Shown here: piece by piece, positions 8,816 through 17,119 of the stretch
How the letters are laid out: every line of letters starts with the position of its first letter
How positions within the stretch are numbered: the stretch's first letter is position 1
Assembly (NCBI GenBank): GCA_016717335.1
Contig: JADKFS010000001.1
Location: forward strand, 1,798,001 to 1,862,000
Source of the DNA: Candidatus Ribeiella danica
Lineage (GTDB): Bacteria; Chloroflexota; Chloroflexia; Chloroflexales; Roseiflexaceae
Length of the DNA: 64,000 bases
Direction of reading: 5' to 3'
Program-made: the position numbers and the translations under genes
Notes under the pieces: generated by a model
Database searches by the model: none
What the model was told of the DNA's origin: nothing
The model's input: the letters and a program-made list of their open reading frames with translations, nothing else

Positions 8816-9448
8816 TCATCCTCTCACACCATCGTCTTCCACGCCGCCTGCGCCGTCGTCGATGTACGCGTTCGCGCGCGTCAGCAGCGCCCGCTCGACC
8901 GGCGGCAGCTCCTCCCAGCGGCGGCCCAGCCAGCTCACGCCGGCCAGGAACGCGTCGGCGCGATCGACCTCGGGGCAGGCGCCGCGCAGCAGCTTCCAGA
9001 AGCCCGGGCCGTGGTCGTGGTGGGTGACGTGCGCAAGCTCGTGCGCGACGACCGCCTCGAGCACCCAGCGCGGCATGTGGCGCAGCGCGGCGTTGAGCCG
9101 GATCGTGCGCGTCGCCGAGCTGTAGCTGCCCCAGCGCGCCTCCTGCGTCGTCACGAACTGGACCTGCGCGACCGACGGTTTGTTCGGGAAGCGCGCCGCC
9201 ACCTGGTGAGCCAGGTCCAGCGCGCTCTCCTCGGCGTTGATCTGCCGCGCCCGGACGCGCCGGACCAGCCGCCGCGCCAGGTCGGGGATGACCTGGTCGA
9301 GCATGGCCTGGGGCGTGTTCAGCGGGGCGCTCACCGACAGGGTCGAGTCGCGCAGCCGCGCGTTGATGTTCTTCACGCGCTTGCGCTCGACCAGCAGCGT
9401 CAGCGTGACGCCGTCGACCGTGATTGTCTGCGGTTGGGCGGTTGACAT
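8816..9448 (-). CDS. M48-like/YgjP (DUF45, WLM-type) zinc metallopeptidase
   Basis: The 210-residue protein begins at ATG 9448. It has the YgjP-like domain (PF01863): a beta-rich N-terminus with RVKNINARL, then EARWGSYSSATRTIRLN, and the zinc site HELAH at about residues 156-160, followed by a third ligand region HHDHGPGFW. The family is found free in the cytoplasm, and some members join restriction or DNA-protein crosslink repair loci; no such partner is next to it here. It is the first gene of the zwf operon. Confidence 0.88.
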   Translation of the reverse strand: MSTAQPQTITVDGVTLTLLVERKRVKNINARLRDSTLSVSAPLNTPQAMLDQVIPDLARRLVRRVRARQINAEESALDLAHQVAARFPNKPSVAQVQFVTTQEARWGSYSSATRTIRLNAALRHMPRWVLEAVVAHELAHVTHHDHGPGFWKLLRGACPEVDRADAFLAGVSWLGRRWEELPPVERALLTRANAYIDDGAGGVEDDGVRG

Positions 9449-9454
9449 TGCGCA

Positions 9455-9460
9455 ATTATA
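9455..9460 (-). promoter_or_regulatory. -10 hexamer six bases before the start codon: likely leaderless transcript
   Basis: On the minus strand TATAAT is followed by TGCGCA and then ATG. A start site 6-7 bases after the -10 would fall on the ATG itself, and no Shine-Dalgarno sequence is present. The -35 region is poor. Confidence 0.5.
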
Positions 9461-9504
9461 CCCTATCCGCCGCCTCAGCGCTGGAATCTGGGCGTGGGTG
9501 CGAA

Positions 9505-9600
9505 CGTGACCAGGAGACAAGGTGACAAGGGGACAAGGGGCTAGGGGCTTGGGGCTTGGGGCTTCACCCTTCACCCTTCATCCTTCATCCTTCATCCTTC
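9505..9600. repeat. Heptamer/octamer arrays after the MFS gene
   Basis: Units of GACAAGG(T/G), GGGGCTT and CTTCAT(C/T)C follow one another. The leftmost TTCATCC units give the TGA stop and last residues of the MFS transporter on the minus strand. Confidence 0.75.
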
Positions 9601-10881
9601 AGCGTTCGGGTTGGCCCCGACCCTTAGCAGCACGAACAGCGCCGCGCCGGCGAGCCGCAGCGCGCTGGCGGCGAACAGCCCGGTGGCGGTGCCGAAGGTG
9701 TCGGCCAGGAAGGTGCCCGCCGTCGGCGCGAGGAAGGTCGCCACGTAGGTGGTCATCTGGTAGAGCGCGATGTACGAGGCGGTATGGCGCGGCGGGCAGG
9801 TGAGCAGCAGCAGGTCAAATAGCACCAGATCGATCCCGGCGCCGAAGATCCCGGCCATCCCGGCGTAGATCGGCAGCGGCCCCACGCTGTGGGTGAGGCC
9901 GGTCAGCAGCGGGTAGAGCACCAGGCCGAACGCGCAGACCAGCAGCACGATCTTGTTGCCCCGGCGCTGCGAGATCGCCGCCCAGCCGAAGTAGGCCGCC
10001 AGCAGCACCCCGCTGTTGACCATGGTGATCACGCCGATCCACGAGTCGGAGGCGTGCAGGTCGCGCACCCAGTAGAGCGGGAACAGCGGCAGCGACAGCG
10101 TGAGCCCGCAGCGGAACACGAACTGGCTCAGCAGAAAGCGGCTGTAGGGGGCGTTGTCGCGCACAGCCGCCGCGCTCTCGCGCAGCCGCCGGCGCCAGGG
10201 CAGCCGCGTATCGCCGGCGTCGTCCGGCTCGCTGTCGGGGATGACGATCCGGCTGGAGAAGATGAAGCTGAGCAGCCCGCCGGCGAACGAGCCGATGAAC
10301 ACGGCCTGGTAGTTGATCGGGAAGCGGATCTGCTCCAGCAGCCAGCCCGCCAGCGCGACCGTGATCGCGGTCGTCAGGCCCAGCACCGACCAGCGCCGGC
10401 TCATCAGGTAGTAGCGCTTGTCGGGGCCGGCCACCGCGCCCATCACGACCGTGAACGCGACGTTGACGATCGTCTGCGGTACGGTCGCGATCGCCCAGAT
10501 CACGATGATCGCGATGGGCACCAGCTCGATCGGGAAGAAGAACGGCGCCAGCCCGGTGAGCGCGTAGGAGCCGAGTACCCAGACGCGCGCCCGCGAGTAC
10601 CACGGGACGATATTGCGCTGGCGCTCGAGCAGCCGGCCGACCGGCAGCGCCAGGACGATACCGGTCAGCGCCGGCATCGAGGTCAGCAGGCCGACCAGGA
10701 AGGGCGAGGCGCCCAGCCGCACCAGGAAGACCGAGAGGAACGCGGCGACGCCCGACACCAGCCCGACGCCGATCCCGTCGATCAGGACATTGCGAACATT
10801 GCGCTGCGCGACGCTGGCGGGTCGGCTGACCCAGCGCGCCAGCGCGGCGCCTTGTCTCGTCAGCGAGCTGAATAGATCCAT
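9592..10881 (-). CDS. Major facilitator superfamily transporter
   Basis: This 429-residue protein has about twelve hydrophobic helices in two sets of six. An MFS loop 2-3 signature is visible (LPVGRLLERQRNIVPW near residue 85), and a charged central loop at about 205-230 carries DSEPDDAGD. Secondary transporter; the substrate is unknown. The last codons (AEG, then TGA) fall inside a tandem array of GAAGGAT units, so the repeat has set the C-terminus. The upstream gene is divergent, so it has its own promoter. Confidence 0.88.
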   Translation of the reverse strand: MDLFSSLTRQGAALARWVSRPASVAQRNVRNVLIDGIGVGLVSGVAAFLSVFLVRLGASPFLVGLLTSMPALTGIVLALPVGRLLERQRNIVPWYSRARVWVLGSYALTGLAPFFFPIELVPIAIIVIWAIATVPQTIVNVAFTVVMGAVAGPDKRYYLMSRRWSVLGLTTAITVALAGWLLEQIRFPINYQAVFIGSFAGGLLSFIFSSRIVIPDSEPDDAGDTRLPWRRRLRESAAAVRDNAPYSRFLLSQFVFRCGLTLSLPLFPLYWVRDLHASDSWIGVITMVNSGVLLAAYFGWAAISQRRGNKIVLLVCAFGLVLYPLLTGLTHSVGPLPIYAGMAGIFGAGIDLVLFDLLLLTCPPRHTASYIALYQMTTYVATFLAPTAGTFLADTFGTATGLFAASALRLAGAALFVLLRVGANPNAEG

Positions 10882-11183
10882 TGTTGGCGGCGATTCGTTG
10901 TTGGCGTGCCTGCGGCGCGCCAGGCGGAACGCCGCCCATTATACCCGGCCTGCCGGGCGTGCGCTTGACGCCACCGCCCCGCCTCAAGACCTATCTTGGC
11001 CCGACGAACGCCGTGGGGGCGATGGCGACGATGGGGATTGGGATGGTGTGTCGTCCACACGACATGGCTGCCCTCTACATGTATGTCCGACGATCGGTGG
11101 AGAACAGCTAGACCTTTCGGCCATTGCCGCGAAGCCTGAAATGAGCTACTATCCTCAGACGCTCATATCACGAGGAGGGCACA
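10882..11183. other. Divergent promoter region between MFS and MATE genes
   Basis: This 302-bp region holds the MATE promoter (listed separately). It is free of the palindromic and heptamer repeats. A GTGTGTCGTCCACACGACAT stretch at about 11046 forms a short inverted repeat (TCGTCcacACGA). No gene is seen. Confidence 0.4.
11124..11152 (+). promoter_or_regulatory. Sigma-70-type promoter of the MATE gene
   Basis: TTGCCG (11124-11129), a 17-bp spacer, and TACTAT (11147-11152) lie 32 bp before the GTG start. Confidence 0.55.
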
Positions 11184-12584
11184 GTGTTGTCTATAACAGA
11201 GCAAGAGCTTTCGAGCATACAGCCTGACGACTCCGAGAAGCCCGACCGCGCTGTGCCGGAGATCGACCAGCGGGCGGTGCGGCGGCGCGTGTTCGGCCTG
11301 GCCTGGCCGGTGATCGGCGAGAACTTTCTCGAGACGCTGCTCGGCATTATCGACACGCTGCTCGTCGCAGGCATCGGCTCGGTGGCGATCGCGGGGGTCG
11401 GCAGCGCGCTGCAGGTGATGTTCTTTCTGATCTCGGCGCTGAGCGCGCTGGCGGTCGGCAGCGCGGTGCTGGTCGCGCAGGCGGTCGGCGCGGCCGACCC
11501 GCGCCGGGCCAGCCAGCTCGCGCGCCAGTCGCTGCTGTGGAGCGGGATCATCTCGATCCCGCTGGCGCTCGGCGGGCTGCTGCTGGCGGCGCCGATCATC
11601 GGCCTGTTCGGCGTCGAGCCGGCGGTCGCGCGCATCGGCGTGGACTACCTGCACGTCACGATGGGCACGGTCGTCGTGCTGGTCGCGCTGTTCATCGGCG
11701 GCGGGGTGCTGCGCGGCGCCGGCGACTCGCGCACGCCGATGCTGGTGACGGCGATCGCGAATGTGATCAACGTCGGGCTGGCCTACGGGCTGATCTACGG
11801 CCACTTTGGCCTGCCCGCGCTCGGCCCGGTCGGCAGCGCCTGGGCAACCTTTATCGCTCGCGCGCTGGCGCTGCTGCTGCTGATCGGCGCGCTGTGGCGC
11901 GGCAGCAACGGCGTCTCGATCGGCGGCCGCGGCAGCTGGCGGCCCGACATTAAGGTGGCGGCGCAGGTGCTGAGGATCGGCGTGCCGGCCGCGCTGGAGC
12001 AGCTGCTGGTCTCGGGCGCGTTCCTGGCGCTCTCGGTGATCGTCGCGCACCTGGGCACCGCCGTGCTGGCGGCCCACCGCGTCGCGTTCAACGCGCTGTC
12101 GCTCGCGTTCCTGCCCGGCATCGGCTTCGGCGTCGCGGCGACGGCGCTGGTCGGCCAGAGCGTGGGCGCGCGGCGGCTGGCCGAGGGCGCGGCCGCGGCG
12201 CGGGTGGCGACGGTCTGGGCGGTGGTGTGGATGGGCTCGATCGCGGCGCTGCTGTTCGCCTTCGCGCCGCAGGTGCTGCGCCTGTTCAGCGCCGACCCGG
12301 CGGTGATCGACGCGGGGTCGGCCGGGCTGCGGGTAGTCGCGCTTGCCCAGCCGTTCTGGGCGGTGCTGTTCGTGCAGTCGGGCGCGCTGCGCGGCCTCGG
12401 CAACACCTCGTTCCCGCTGATGGTGTCGGGCACCGGCATCTGGCTGTCGGTCGGCATCGCGCTGGCGCTGGTCACCACGGTCGGCGGTGGCCTGATGTCG
12501 GTCTGGTCGGCCTTCCTGGTCGTCGCGCCGGTGATCGCGCTGCTGATGTGGCGGCGCTTCCGCCGCAGCGTGGCCGAAGCCTAG
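11184..12584 (+). CDS. MATE-family multidrug/sodium (or proton) antiporter
   Basis: The 466-residue protein starts at GTG 11184 after GGAGGGC. Twelve TM helices lie in two homologous six-helix halves: the first begins FGLAWPVIGENFLETLLG (about residues 36-53), the second VLRIGVPAALEQLLVSGAF (about 260). This is the MatE (PF01554) double-domain layout with the NorM-like asymmetry. It exports cationic or aromatic compounds using ion gradients. The substrate is not predictable. It is probably monocistronic. Confidence 0.93.
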   Translation: MLSITEQELSSIQPDDSEKPDRAVPEIDQRAVRRRVFGLAWPVIGENFLETLLGIIDTLLVAGIGSVAIAGVGSALQVMFFLISALSALAVGSAVLVAQAVGAADPRRASQLARQSLLWSGIISIPLALGGLLLAAPIIGLFGVEPAVARIGVDYLHVTMGTVVVLVALFIGGGVLRGAGDSRTPMLVTAIANVINVGLAYGLIYGHFGLPALGPVGSAWATFIARALALLLLIGALWRGSNGVSIGGRGSWRPDIKVAAQVLRIGVPAALEQLLVSGAFLALSVIVAHLGTAVLAAHRVAFNALSLAFLPGIGFGVAATALVGQSVGARRLAEGAAAARVATVWAVVWMGSIAALLFAFAPQVLRLFSADPAVIDAGSAGLRVVALAQPFWAVLFVQSGALRGLGNTSFPLMVSGTGIWLSVGIALALVTTVGGGLMSVWSAFLVVAPVIALLMWRRFRRSVAEA

Positions 12585-12767
12585 ACCAGGAGACCAGGAG
12601 AAGAGGCTAGTATAGCTTTCCAGACGTTCGTTGCTGGTTGTCGCCGGTTGGTTCTGCGGTTCTGTGGCCACGGAACCGCAGAACCGAATCGTGGCCGCCC
12701 AAAACCCGACCCGAACTCCCGGAACCTTGGACTAGTCTCCTGGCCTCCTTGCCAACAATCCGTGTCC

Positions 12768-13028
12768 CTACTTCTCCTCGTCGGGCCGGCGGTTGACCCC
12801 ATCCCAGCTCCAGTCGATCGGCGGGGCCGGCTGGCGCGCGGCGGTCTCCGGCTCGGGCTCGATCGTGATCCGCGTCGCGACCAGCACCACCACGAAGAAG
12901 ATCGCCGCGATGCCGGCGACGATCAGCGTCGTCGTGACGGTCTCGCTCTGCGCCAGCTTGGCGATCACGGCGGCGAACGGGAAGATCGCCAGCGCGATCG
13001 CGAGCACGGTGCCGAGCTTGTTGTACAT
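12768..13028 (-). CDS. Small membrane protein, two TM segments, function unknown
   Basis: The 86-residue protein starts at ATG 13028 behind a strong GGAGG site. Helices are at about 4-26 and 31-53; the C-terminal third is charged and proline-rich and ends DGVNRRPDEEK. I recognise no family. It stands alone, pointing away from the repeat-rich region in front of the M16 peptidase gene. Confidence 0.7.
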   Translation of the reverse strand: MYNKLGTVLAIALAIFPFAAVIAKLAQSETVTTTLIVAGIAAIFFVVVLVATRITIEPEPETAARQPAPPIDWSWDGVNRRPDEEK

Positions 13029-13118
13029 AAGGTCCTCCGCGAGTCTTCAGGTTTTGCGCTCAGGGCGTGCATTATAGCATACGATAGCTTTTGCGGGGCT
13101 AGGCGCCCCCGCGCCCCC

Positions 13119-13390
13119 GCGGGTGGCCTTCCCAGAGCTGGTACGGGGGGCTGCGCGCTCCCCGCGCCCCCGCGGGTGGCCTTCCCAGAGCTGGTACGGG
13201 GGGCTGCGCGCTCCCCGCGCCCCCGCGGGTGGCCTTCCCAGAGCTGGTACGGGGGGCTGCGCGCCCCCCGCGCCCCCCGCGGGTGGCCTTCTCAGAGCTG
13301 GTACGGGGGCTACGCGCCCCCCGCGCCCCCCGCGGGTGGCCTTCCCAGAGCTGGTACGGGGGCTGCGCGCCCCCCGCGCCCCCGCGGGTG
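13119..13390. repeat. Tandem array of about five 53-bp units
   Basis: GGGTGGCCTTCCCAGAGCTG recurs at 13121, 13174, 13227, 13281 (with one C-to-T change) and 13334, a period of 53-54 bp. Each unit ends in a GGGGGCTGCGCGC...CCCGCGCCCCCGC palindromic run. It is not a CRISPR: the unit is continuous, with no unique spacer. Confidence 0.9.
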
Positions 13391-13646
13391 GGGGTGGGCC
13401 GCCACCCCCACCGCCCCCCGGCCGGGGCTTCGCCCCTGGACCCCAAAATAGCCCAGCCTCGATACAAATGCTTGACGCGCATGCCCGGCTGAATCCACGC
13501 GCAGCGGACGGCAACCCGCCCCGCAAGAATGTGGATGGGCATGCGCCACGATGCATGAAATGCCACCGGCATCATTTGCCGAAGGGGGGCCGGGGGCGCA
13601 GCGCCCCCGGAAGAAGGGCACACCTCACTTTTTCGCCACCACCTGC

Positions 13647-13652
13647 TATAAT
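13647..13652 (+). promoter_or_regulatory. -10 hexamer of the M16 peptidase gene
   Basis: A perfect TATAAT lies 33 bp before the ATG, immediately after the R1 element. The start has GGAAGG just upstream. No clear -35 box. Confidence 0.4.
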
Positions 13653-13684
13653 AGACCGATAGCCTGCTACTGAACTGGAAGGTC

Positions 13685-14953
13685 ATGCTACAAACATTCG
13701 TGCTCCCCGGCGGTCTGCGTGTGCTCGTCGACGAGCTGCCGCACACCCATTCGATCTCGCTCGGCTGCTTCGTCGGCGTCGGCTCAGGCCACGAGGACCG
13801 GCCGGTCAGCGGGATCTCGCACTTCATCGAGCATATGCTCTTCAAGGGCAGCCAGCGCCGCCCGAACCCGCGGCTGATCTCCGACGCGATCGAGGGCGTC
13901 GGCGGTATTCTGGACGCCTACACCGGCTTCGAGTCGACCGTCTACTACGCCAAGGTCGCCGATATCCACTTCGACCGCGCGCTCGACGTGCTCTCGGATA
14001 TGCTGCTGGCCCCCTGCTTCGACGCGAAGGATATCGAGAAGGAGCGCCGCGTGATCAGCGAGGAGCTGCGCCAGACCGAGGATACCCCCTCTGAGCTGGT
14101 GCACCTGCTGCTCGACGGCGCGATGTGGGGCGACCAGCCGCTTGGCCGCGATATCGCCGGCGACGAGGCCTCGGTGGCGGCGCTGTCGCGCGATCAGGTG
14201 ATCGAGCACTGGCACCGCCACTACAACCGCGCCAACATGGTGATCTCGATCGCCGGGAACCTGCCAGCCGACCGCGCCGTGGCGGCGCTCGAGCAGGCGC
14301 TAGCCGGGATGCCATCCGGCGAGGTCGCGCGGTTCCTCGACAGCCAGCCGCCGCTGCCCGGCCCGGCCCTGGCGCTGCGCAGCGACGACAGCGAGCAGGG
14401 CAACTTCTGCCTCGGCTTCCCCGGCATCCCGCAGGGCGACCCCGACCGCCGCGCGATGCAGGTGTTCGACACGGTGCTCGGCGGCGGGATGTCCTCGCGC
14501 CTGTTCCAGGAGATCCGCGAGGAGCGCGGCCTGGCCTACAGCGTCGGCTCCTACAGCCGCGAGCACCACGACGCCGGCAAGTGGGTGGTCTACGGCAGCG
14601 TCGAGCCCGACAACCTCAACGAGTGCGTCGCCACGGTCATGCGCGAGCTGCGCGGCGCGCTCTCGCACGGCATCACCGACGAGGAGCTGCAGCGCGTCAA
14701 GGAGCAGGTCAAGGGCGGCATCCTGCTCTCGCTCGAAGATACCTGGTCGGTCGCCTCGCGCAACGGCTCGCACGTGCTGCGCTACGGCCGGGTCATCCCG
14801 GTCGAGCAGGTGGTCGCCGAGGTCGAGGCGGTGACGCGCGAGGACGTGCTGCGAGTCGCCGGCCGGGTGCTGCGCGAGGACGCGATGCACATGGCGGTGA
14901 TCGGCCCGTACGACGACGGCGAGGAGCTGCGCCCGCTGCTGACGCTGAGGTAG
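13685..14953 (+). CDS. M16 family zinc peptidase (insulinase / processing-peptidase type)
   Basis: The 422-residue protein has the inverted zinc motif HFIEH at about residues 55-59 (HxxEH) and the distal glutamate region EELRQTEDTPSE at about 130. The C-terminal half contains the R/Y substrate pair region EERGLAYSVGSY near 280. Length and motifs match bacterial single-copy M16 peptidases such as B. subtilis YmxG/MlpA. Whether it is cytoplasmic or exported is unclear; no signal peptide is visible. The stop is followed within 5 bp by a GGGGACA heptamer array. Confidence 0.94.
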   Translation: MLQTFVLPGGLRVLVDELPHTHSISLGCFVGVGSGHEDRPVSGISHFIEHMLFKGSQRRPNPRLISDAIEGVGGILDAYTGFESTVYYAKVADIHFDRALDVLSDMLLAPCFDAKDIEKERRVISEELRQTEDTPSELVHLLLDGAMWGDQPLGRDIAGDEASVAALSRDQVIEHWHRHYNRANMVISIAGNLPADRAVAALEQALAGMPSGEVARFLDSQPPLPGPALALRSDDSEQGNFCLGFPGIPQGDPDRRAMQVFDTVLGGGMSSRLFQEIREERGLAYSVGSYSREHHDAGKWVVYGSVEPDNLNECVATVMRELRGALSHGITDEELQRVKEQVKGGILLSLEDTWSVASRNGSHVLRYGRVIPVEQVVAEVEAVTREDVLRVAGRVLREDAMHMAVIGPYDDGEELRPLLTLR

Positions 14954-14956
14954 CGC

Positions 14957-15100
14957 GGGGACAGGGGACAGGGGACAGGGGACAGGGGGCAGGGGGCAGG
15001 GGGCAGAACGTCGTTGAGCGGCACTACGCCAATCGCTGTCCTGTCACCTGTTCACTTGGTCATCTTGTCATCTTGTCATCTTGTCATCTTGTCAGGAACA
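14957..15100. repeat. Heptamer/octamer arrays between M16 peptidase and GNAT genes
   Basis: GGGGACA units (x4), then GGGGGCA units (x3), then CTTGTCAT octamers (about five) fill most of the 149-bp gap. The last octamers lie directly before the ribosome site GTCAGGAACAG of the GNAT gene. Confidence 0.85.
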
Positions 15101-15102
15101 GT

Positions 15103-15588
15103 ATGACATTGACTATCACACAGGCCCGCCCCGACGAGATCGAGACGCTCGTCCCGCTGCTGCTGCTGGCCGAGGAGTCCGAGCCGGGGCTGCGCTGGGG
15201 CCTGGCGCACCTGGTCGACGCCGTGTACCGCGCCGACGACGGCGATGCGCTGGTCGGCGCGGCGACCATGCAGTGGCGCGCCGACCCGTGCGAGCTGATG
15301 GAGCTGGCGGTCGCGTCCGCGCGCCAGGGCCAAGGAGTCGGGCGGCAGATTGTGGACTGGCTGCTGGACGAGGCCAGGCGGCGCGGCAAGGCCGCGATGC
15401 TGGTCGGCACCGCCAACGCCAGCATTGGGAATATCGCGTTCTACCAGAAGTGCGGCTTTCGGATGGACCACGTCCGCAAGGACTACTTCTGGTACTACCA
15501 CGAGCCGGTCTACGAGAACGACATCCGGATCCGCGATATGCTGGTGTTCCGGTGCGAGCTGGGCAGCCCCACAGCGGAGCGGACCTAA
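15103..15588 (+). CDS. GNAT-family N-acetyltransferase
   Basis: The 161-residue protein starts at ATG 15103. The acetyl-CoA pyrophosphate-binding motif is ARQGQGVGRQI at about residues 66-76 (R/QxxGxG/A), and the C-terminal FYQKCGFRMDH (about 108-118) is the usual GNAT strand 5/helix 4 end. The substrate is unknown. The last codons and TAA lie in the terminal repeat of a MITE-like element (CCTAAAGC), so the natural C-terminus may have been altered by its insertion. Confidence 0.9.
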   Translation: MTLTITQARPDEIETLVPLLLLAEESEPGLRWGLAHLVDAVYRADDGDALVGAATMQWRADPCELMELAVASARQGQGVGRQIVDWLLDEARRRGKAAMLVGTANASIGNIAFYQKCGFRMDHVRKDYFWYYHEPVYENDIRIRDMLVFRCELGSPTAERT

Positions 15589-15689
15589 AGCAGTGGGCAG
15601 TCGGGAGCCAGTCGGCAGTACGACGGATCGCAGCACAACGGCATCTCGTTCTTGTGTGCTGGCTCAATGCTTTTACTCACAGCTATAGG
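15584..15689 (-). mobile_element. MITE-like element, copy 1 (reverse orientation)
   Basis: The 106-bp copy begins CCTAAAGCAGTGGGCAG and ends CTCACAGCTATAGG; it contains TGGCTCAATGC followed by TTTTACTCAC. Read on the minus strand it matches the copies at 41105-41213 and 63652-63760 over nearly the whole length. Its left end supplies the TAA stop of the GNAT gene. Confidence 0.8.
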
Positions 15690-15699
15690 GAGCGTGAGC

Positions 15700-15829
15700 T
15701 GCCGATCGAGCCGTCTGTCACCATGTCACCTTGTCACCTTCGTCAGGAATCAGGGGTCAGGGGTCGGCGTTGAACGTTCAACGTTCAATGTTCAACGCTC
15801 GTCACCTTGTCACACAGGCAGCGTGAGCT
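15700..15829. repeat. Octamer/heptamer arrays before the FAD oxidoreductase gene
   Basis: CACCTTGT octamers, GGGGTCA heptamers and GTTCAAC/GTTCAAT heptamers follow one another up to the ribosome site. Confidence 0.7.
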
Positions 15830-16921
15830 ATGCGACTAGCGATTATCGGCGCCGGCGCGGCCGGCCTCGCGGCGGCGCGCGCGCTGCGGCGGCTGCGGCC
15901 CGACCTGGCGATCACGGTCTACGAGCAGTACGACCGCCTGGGCGGGCGGCTGCTCACCGGCCGGCGCGGCGGCTTCGTGTTCGACCACGGCGCGCAGAAC
16001 CTGCGCGCGCCAACACCCGAGCTGGCGCGGCTGCTGGCCTCCGAGCTGCCCGCCGCCGACCTGCGCGACATCGGTCTGCCGGTCTGGACGTTCGACCGCG
16101 CGGGGGCGATCGCCGAGGGCGACCCGGCCATGAACGCCGAGCCGAAGTGGGCCTACGGCGCGGGGCTCGACACGCTCGGCCAGCTGCTGGCCGACGAGCT
16201 GGACGTGCGGCGCGACGCGCGAGTCGGCAGCCTCCGACAGGCGACGGACGACGGGCGACCGGCGAGCGCGCCTGGATCGGCCGAGCAATCGTTGGCTGCT
16301 GATCGTTGGTCGCTACTCGACACCAGGGGCCAGCCGCTCGGCGCGGCCGACCTGGTGCTGCTCACACCCCCGGCGCCGCAGGCCGCCGAGATCGTGGCGG
16401 CGAGCGAGCTGGGCGCAGGACCAAAGCAGACCCTCTTAGCCGAGCTGGCGCGGGTCGTCTACCGGCCCTGCGTCTCCGTGGCGCTGGCCTACGACCGGCC
16501 GGTCGCGCGCCCGTTCTACGCGCTGGTGAACATCGACCGCGCCCACCCGATCGCCTGGCTGGCGCTGGAGCACGCCAAAGGCCCGCAGCGCTGCCCGCCC
16601 GATCACAGCCTGCTCATGGCTCAAATGGGCGCGCGCTGGAGCGCCGAGCGCTGGGCCGCGCCGGACGGCGAGCTTGCGGCCGAGGCGGCCAGCCAGGCCG
16701 GCAGGCTGCTGGGCGAGGAGCTACACGCCCCGCTGTGGTCCGATGTCCATCGCTGGCCCTACGCCCTGCCCGACGGCGGCGCCGACCTCGCGGCGCTCAA
16801 CCGCGCGGCCGGCGGGCTGTTCTTCGCCGGCGACTACACCGCCGGCCTGGGTCGCGTCCACCTGGCGATCGAGAGCGGCTGGCGCGCCGCCGATCTCATC
16901 GATCGCGCGCTGCCGCACTGA
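15830..16921 (+). CDS. NAD(P)/FAD-dependent oxidoreductase, renalase/amine-oxidase-like
   Basis: The 363-residue protein opens with a dinucleotide-binding site (LAIIGAGAAGLAAARAL, residues 3-19), then YEQYDRLGGRL at about 33-43 as in flavin amine oxidases and renalase-like proteins, and FDHGAQ near 60. The C-terminal GGLFFAGDYTAGLGRVH (about 327-343) is the second FAD motif. Residues about 138-155 (TDDGRPASAPGSAEQ) interrupt the fold with low-complexity sequence; this may be a repeat-derived insertion. The substrate is unknown. Confidence 0.85.
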   Translation: MRLAIIGAGAAGLAAARALRRLRPDLAITVYEQYDRLGGRLLTGRRGGFVFDHGAQNLRAPTPELARLLASELPAADLRDIGLPVWTFDRAGAIAEGDPAMNAEPKWAYGAGLDTLGQLLADELDVRRDARVGSLRQATDDGRPASAPGSAEQSLAADRWSLLDTRGQPLGAADLVLLTPPAPQAAEIVAASELGAGPKQTLLAELARVVYRPCVSVALAYDRPVARPFYALVNIDRAHPIAWLALEHAKGPQRCPPDHSLLMAQMGARWSAERWAAPDGELAAEAASQAGRLLGEELHAPLWSDVHRWPYALPDGGADLAALNRAAGGLFFAGDYTAGLGRVHLAIESGWRAADLIDRALPH

Positions 16922-16949
16922 TTTTCCTCGATCCAATCCGCTTGAGTCC

Positions 16950-17012
16950 CCGGCCCTCACCCGCTGCCCCCTCTCTTTCGGCTGAGAGAAGGGGGCAGTG
17001 GGTGAGGGAACC
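16950..17012. terminator. Inverted repeat after the FAD oxidoreductase (partial palindromic module)
   Basis: CCCTCACCCGCTGCCCCCT, then CTCTTTCggCTGAGAG, then AGGGGGCAGTGGGTGAGGG forms one long imperfect hairpin. It equals the outer stem plus one arm of the cloverleaf modules, without a core. No T-tract follows, so a terminator role is inferred only from position. Confidence 0.5.
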
Positions 17013-17067
17013 CAGCGCAGCTAAAAGAGCTAAGCAACTCCTAAGAATGCCGTAAGATCTGTCGTAG

Positions 17068-17073
17068 TATAAT
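17068..17073 (+). promoter_or_regulatory. -10 hexamer upstream of ccdA
   Basis: TATAAT lies 46 bp before the ATG at 17120 and is preceded by no clear -35. Confidence 0.35.
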
Positions 17074-17119
17074 GGGACTAAATGCAAAGGGCCGCGCGCC
17101 CGTGTTCGTTGGAGGTTCT

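Larger units (their letters stand above)
13029..13684. repeat. GC-rich dispersed element R1 with internal tandem array
   Basis: After about 50 bp the sequence becomes an R element read right to left. First comes a 53-bp tandem array (separate entry), then GCCCCGGCCGGGGCTTCGCCCC, TGGACCCCAAAA, a variable middle with GCATGCCCGGCTGAATCC and GGGCATGCGCCAC, and finally CATTTGCCG and GGGGGGCCGGGGGCGC (about 13570-13610). The same blocks recur at seven other sites. No gene; the long Pro/Arg frames across it are artefacts. Confidence 0.85.

Noticed and set aside
13119..13390. Possible CRISPR array
   Set aside because: Units are contiguous 53-bp copies without unique spacers, and no cas gene is near.
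13123..13845. Pro/Arg/Gly-rich open frames over the 53-bp tandem array on both strands
   Set aside because: They read the repeat units (PSQSWYGG, APAGGLPRAG) and have no ribosome site. The repeats are sufficient to explain the open frames.
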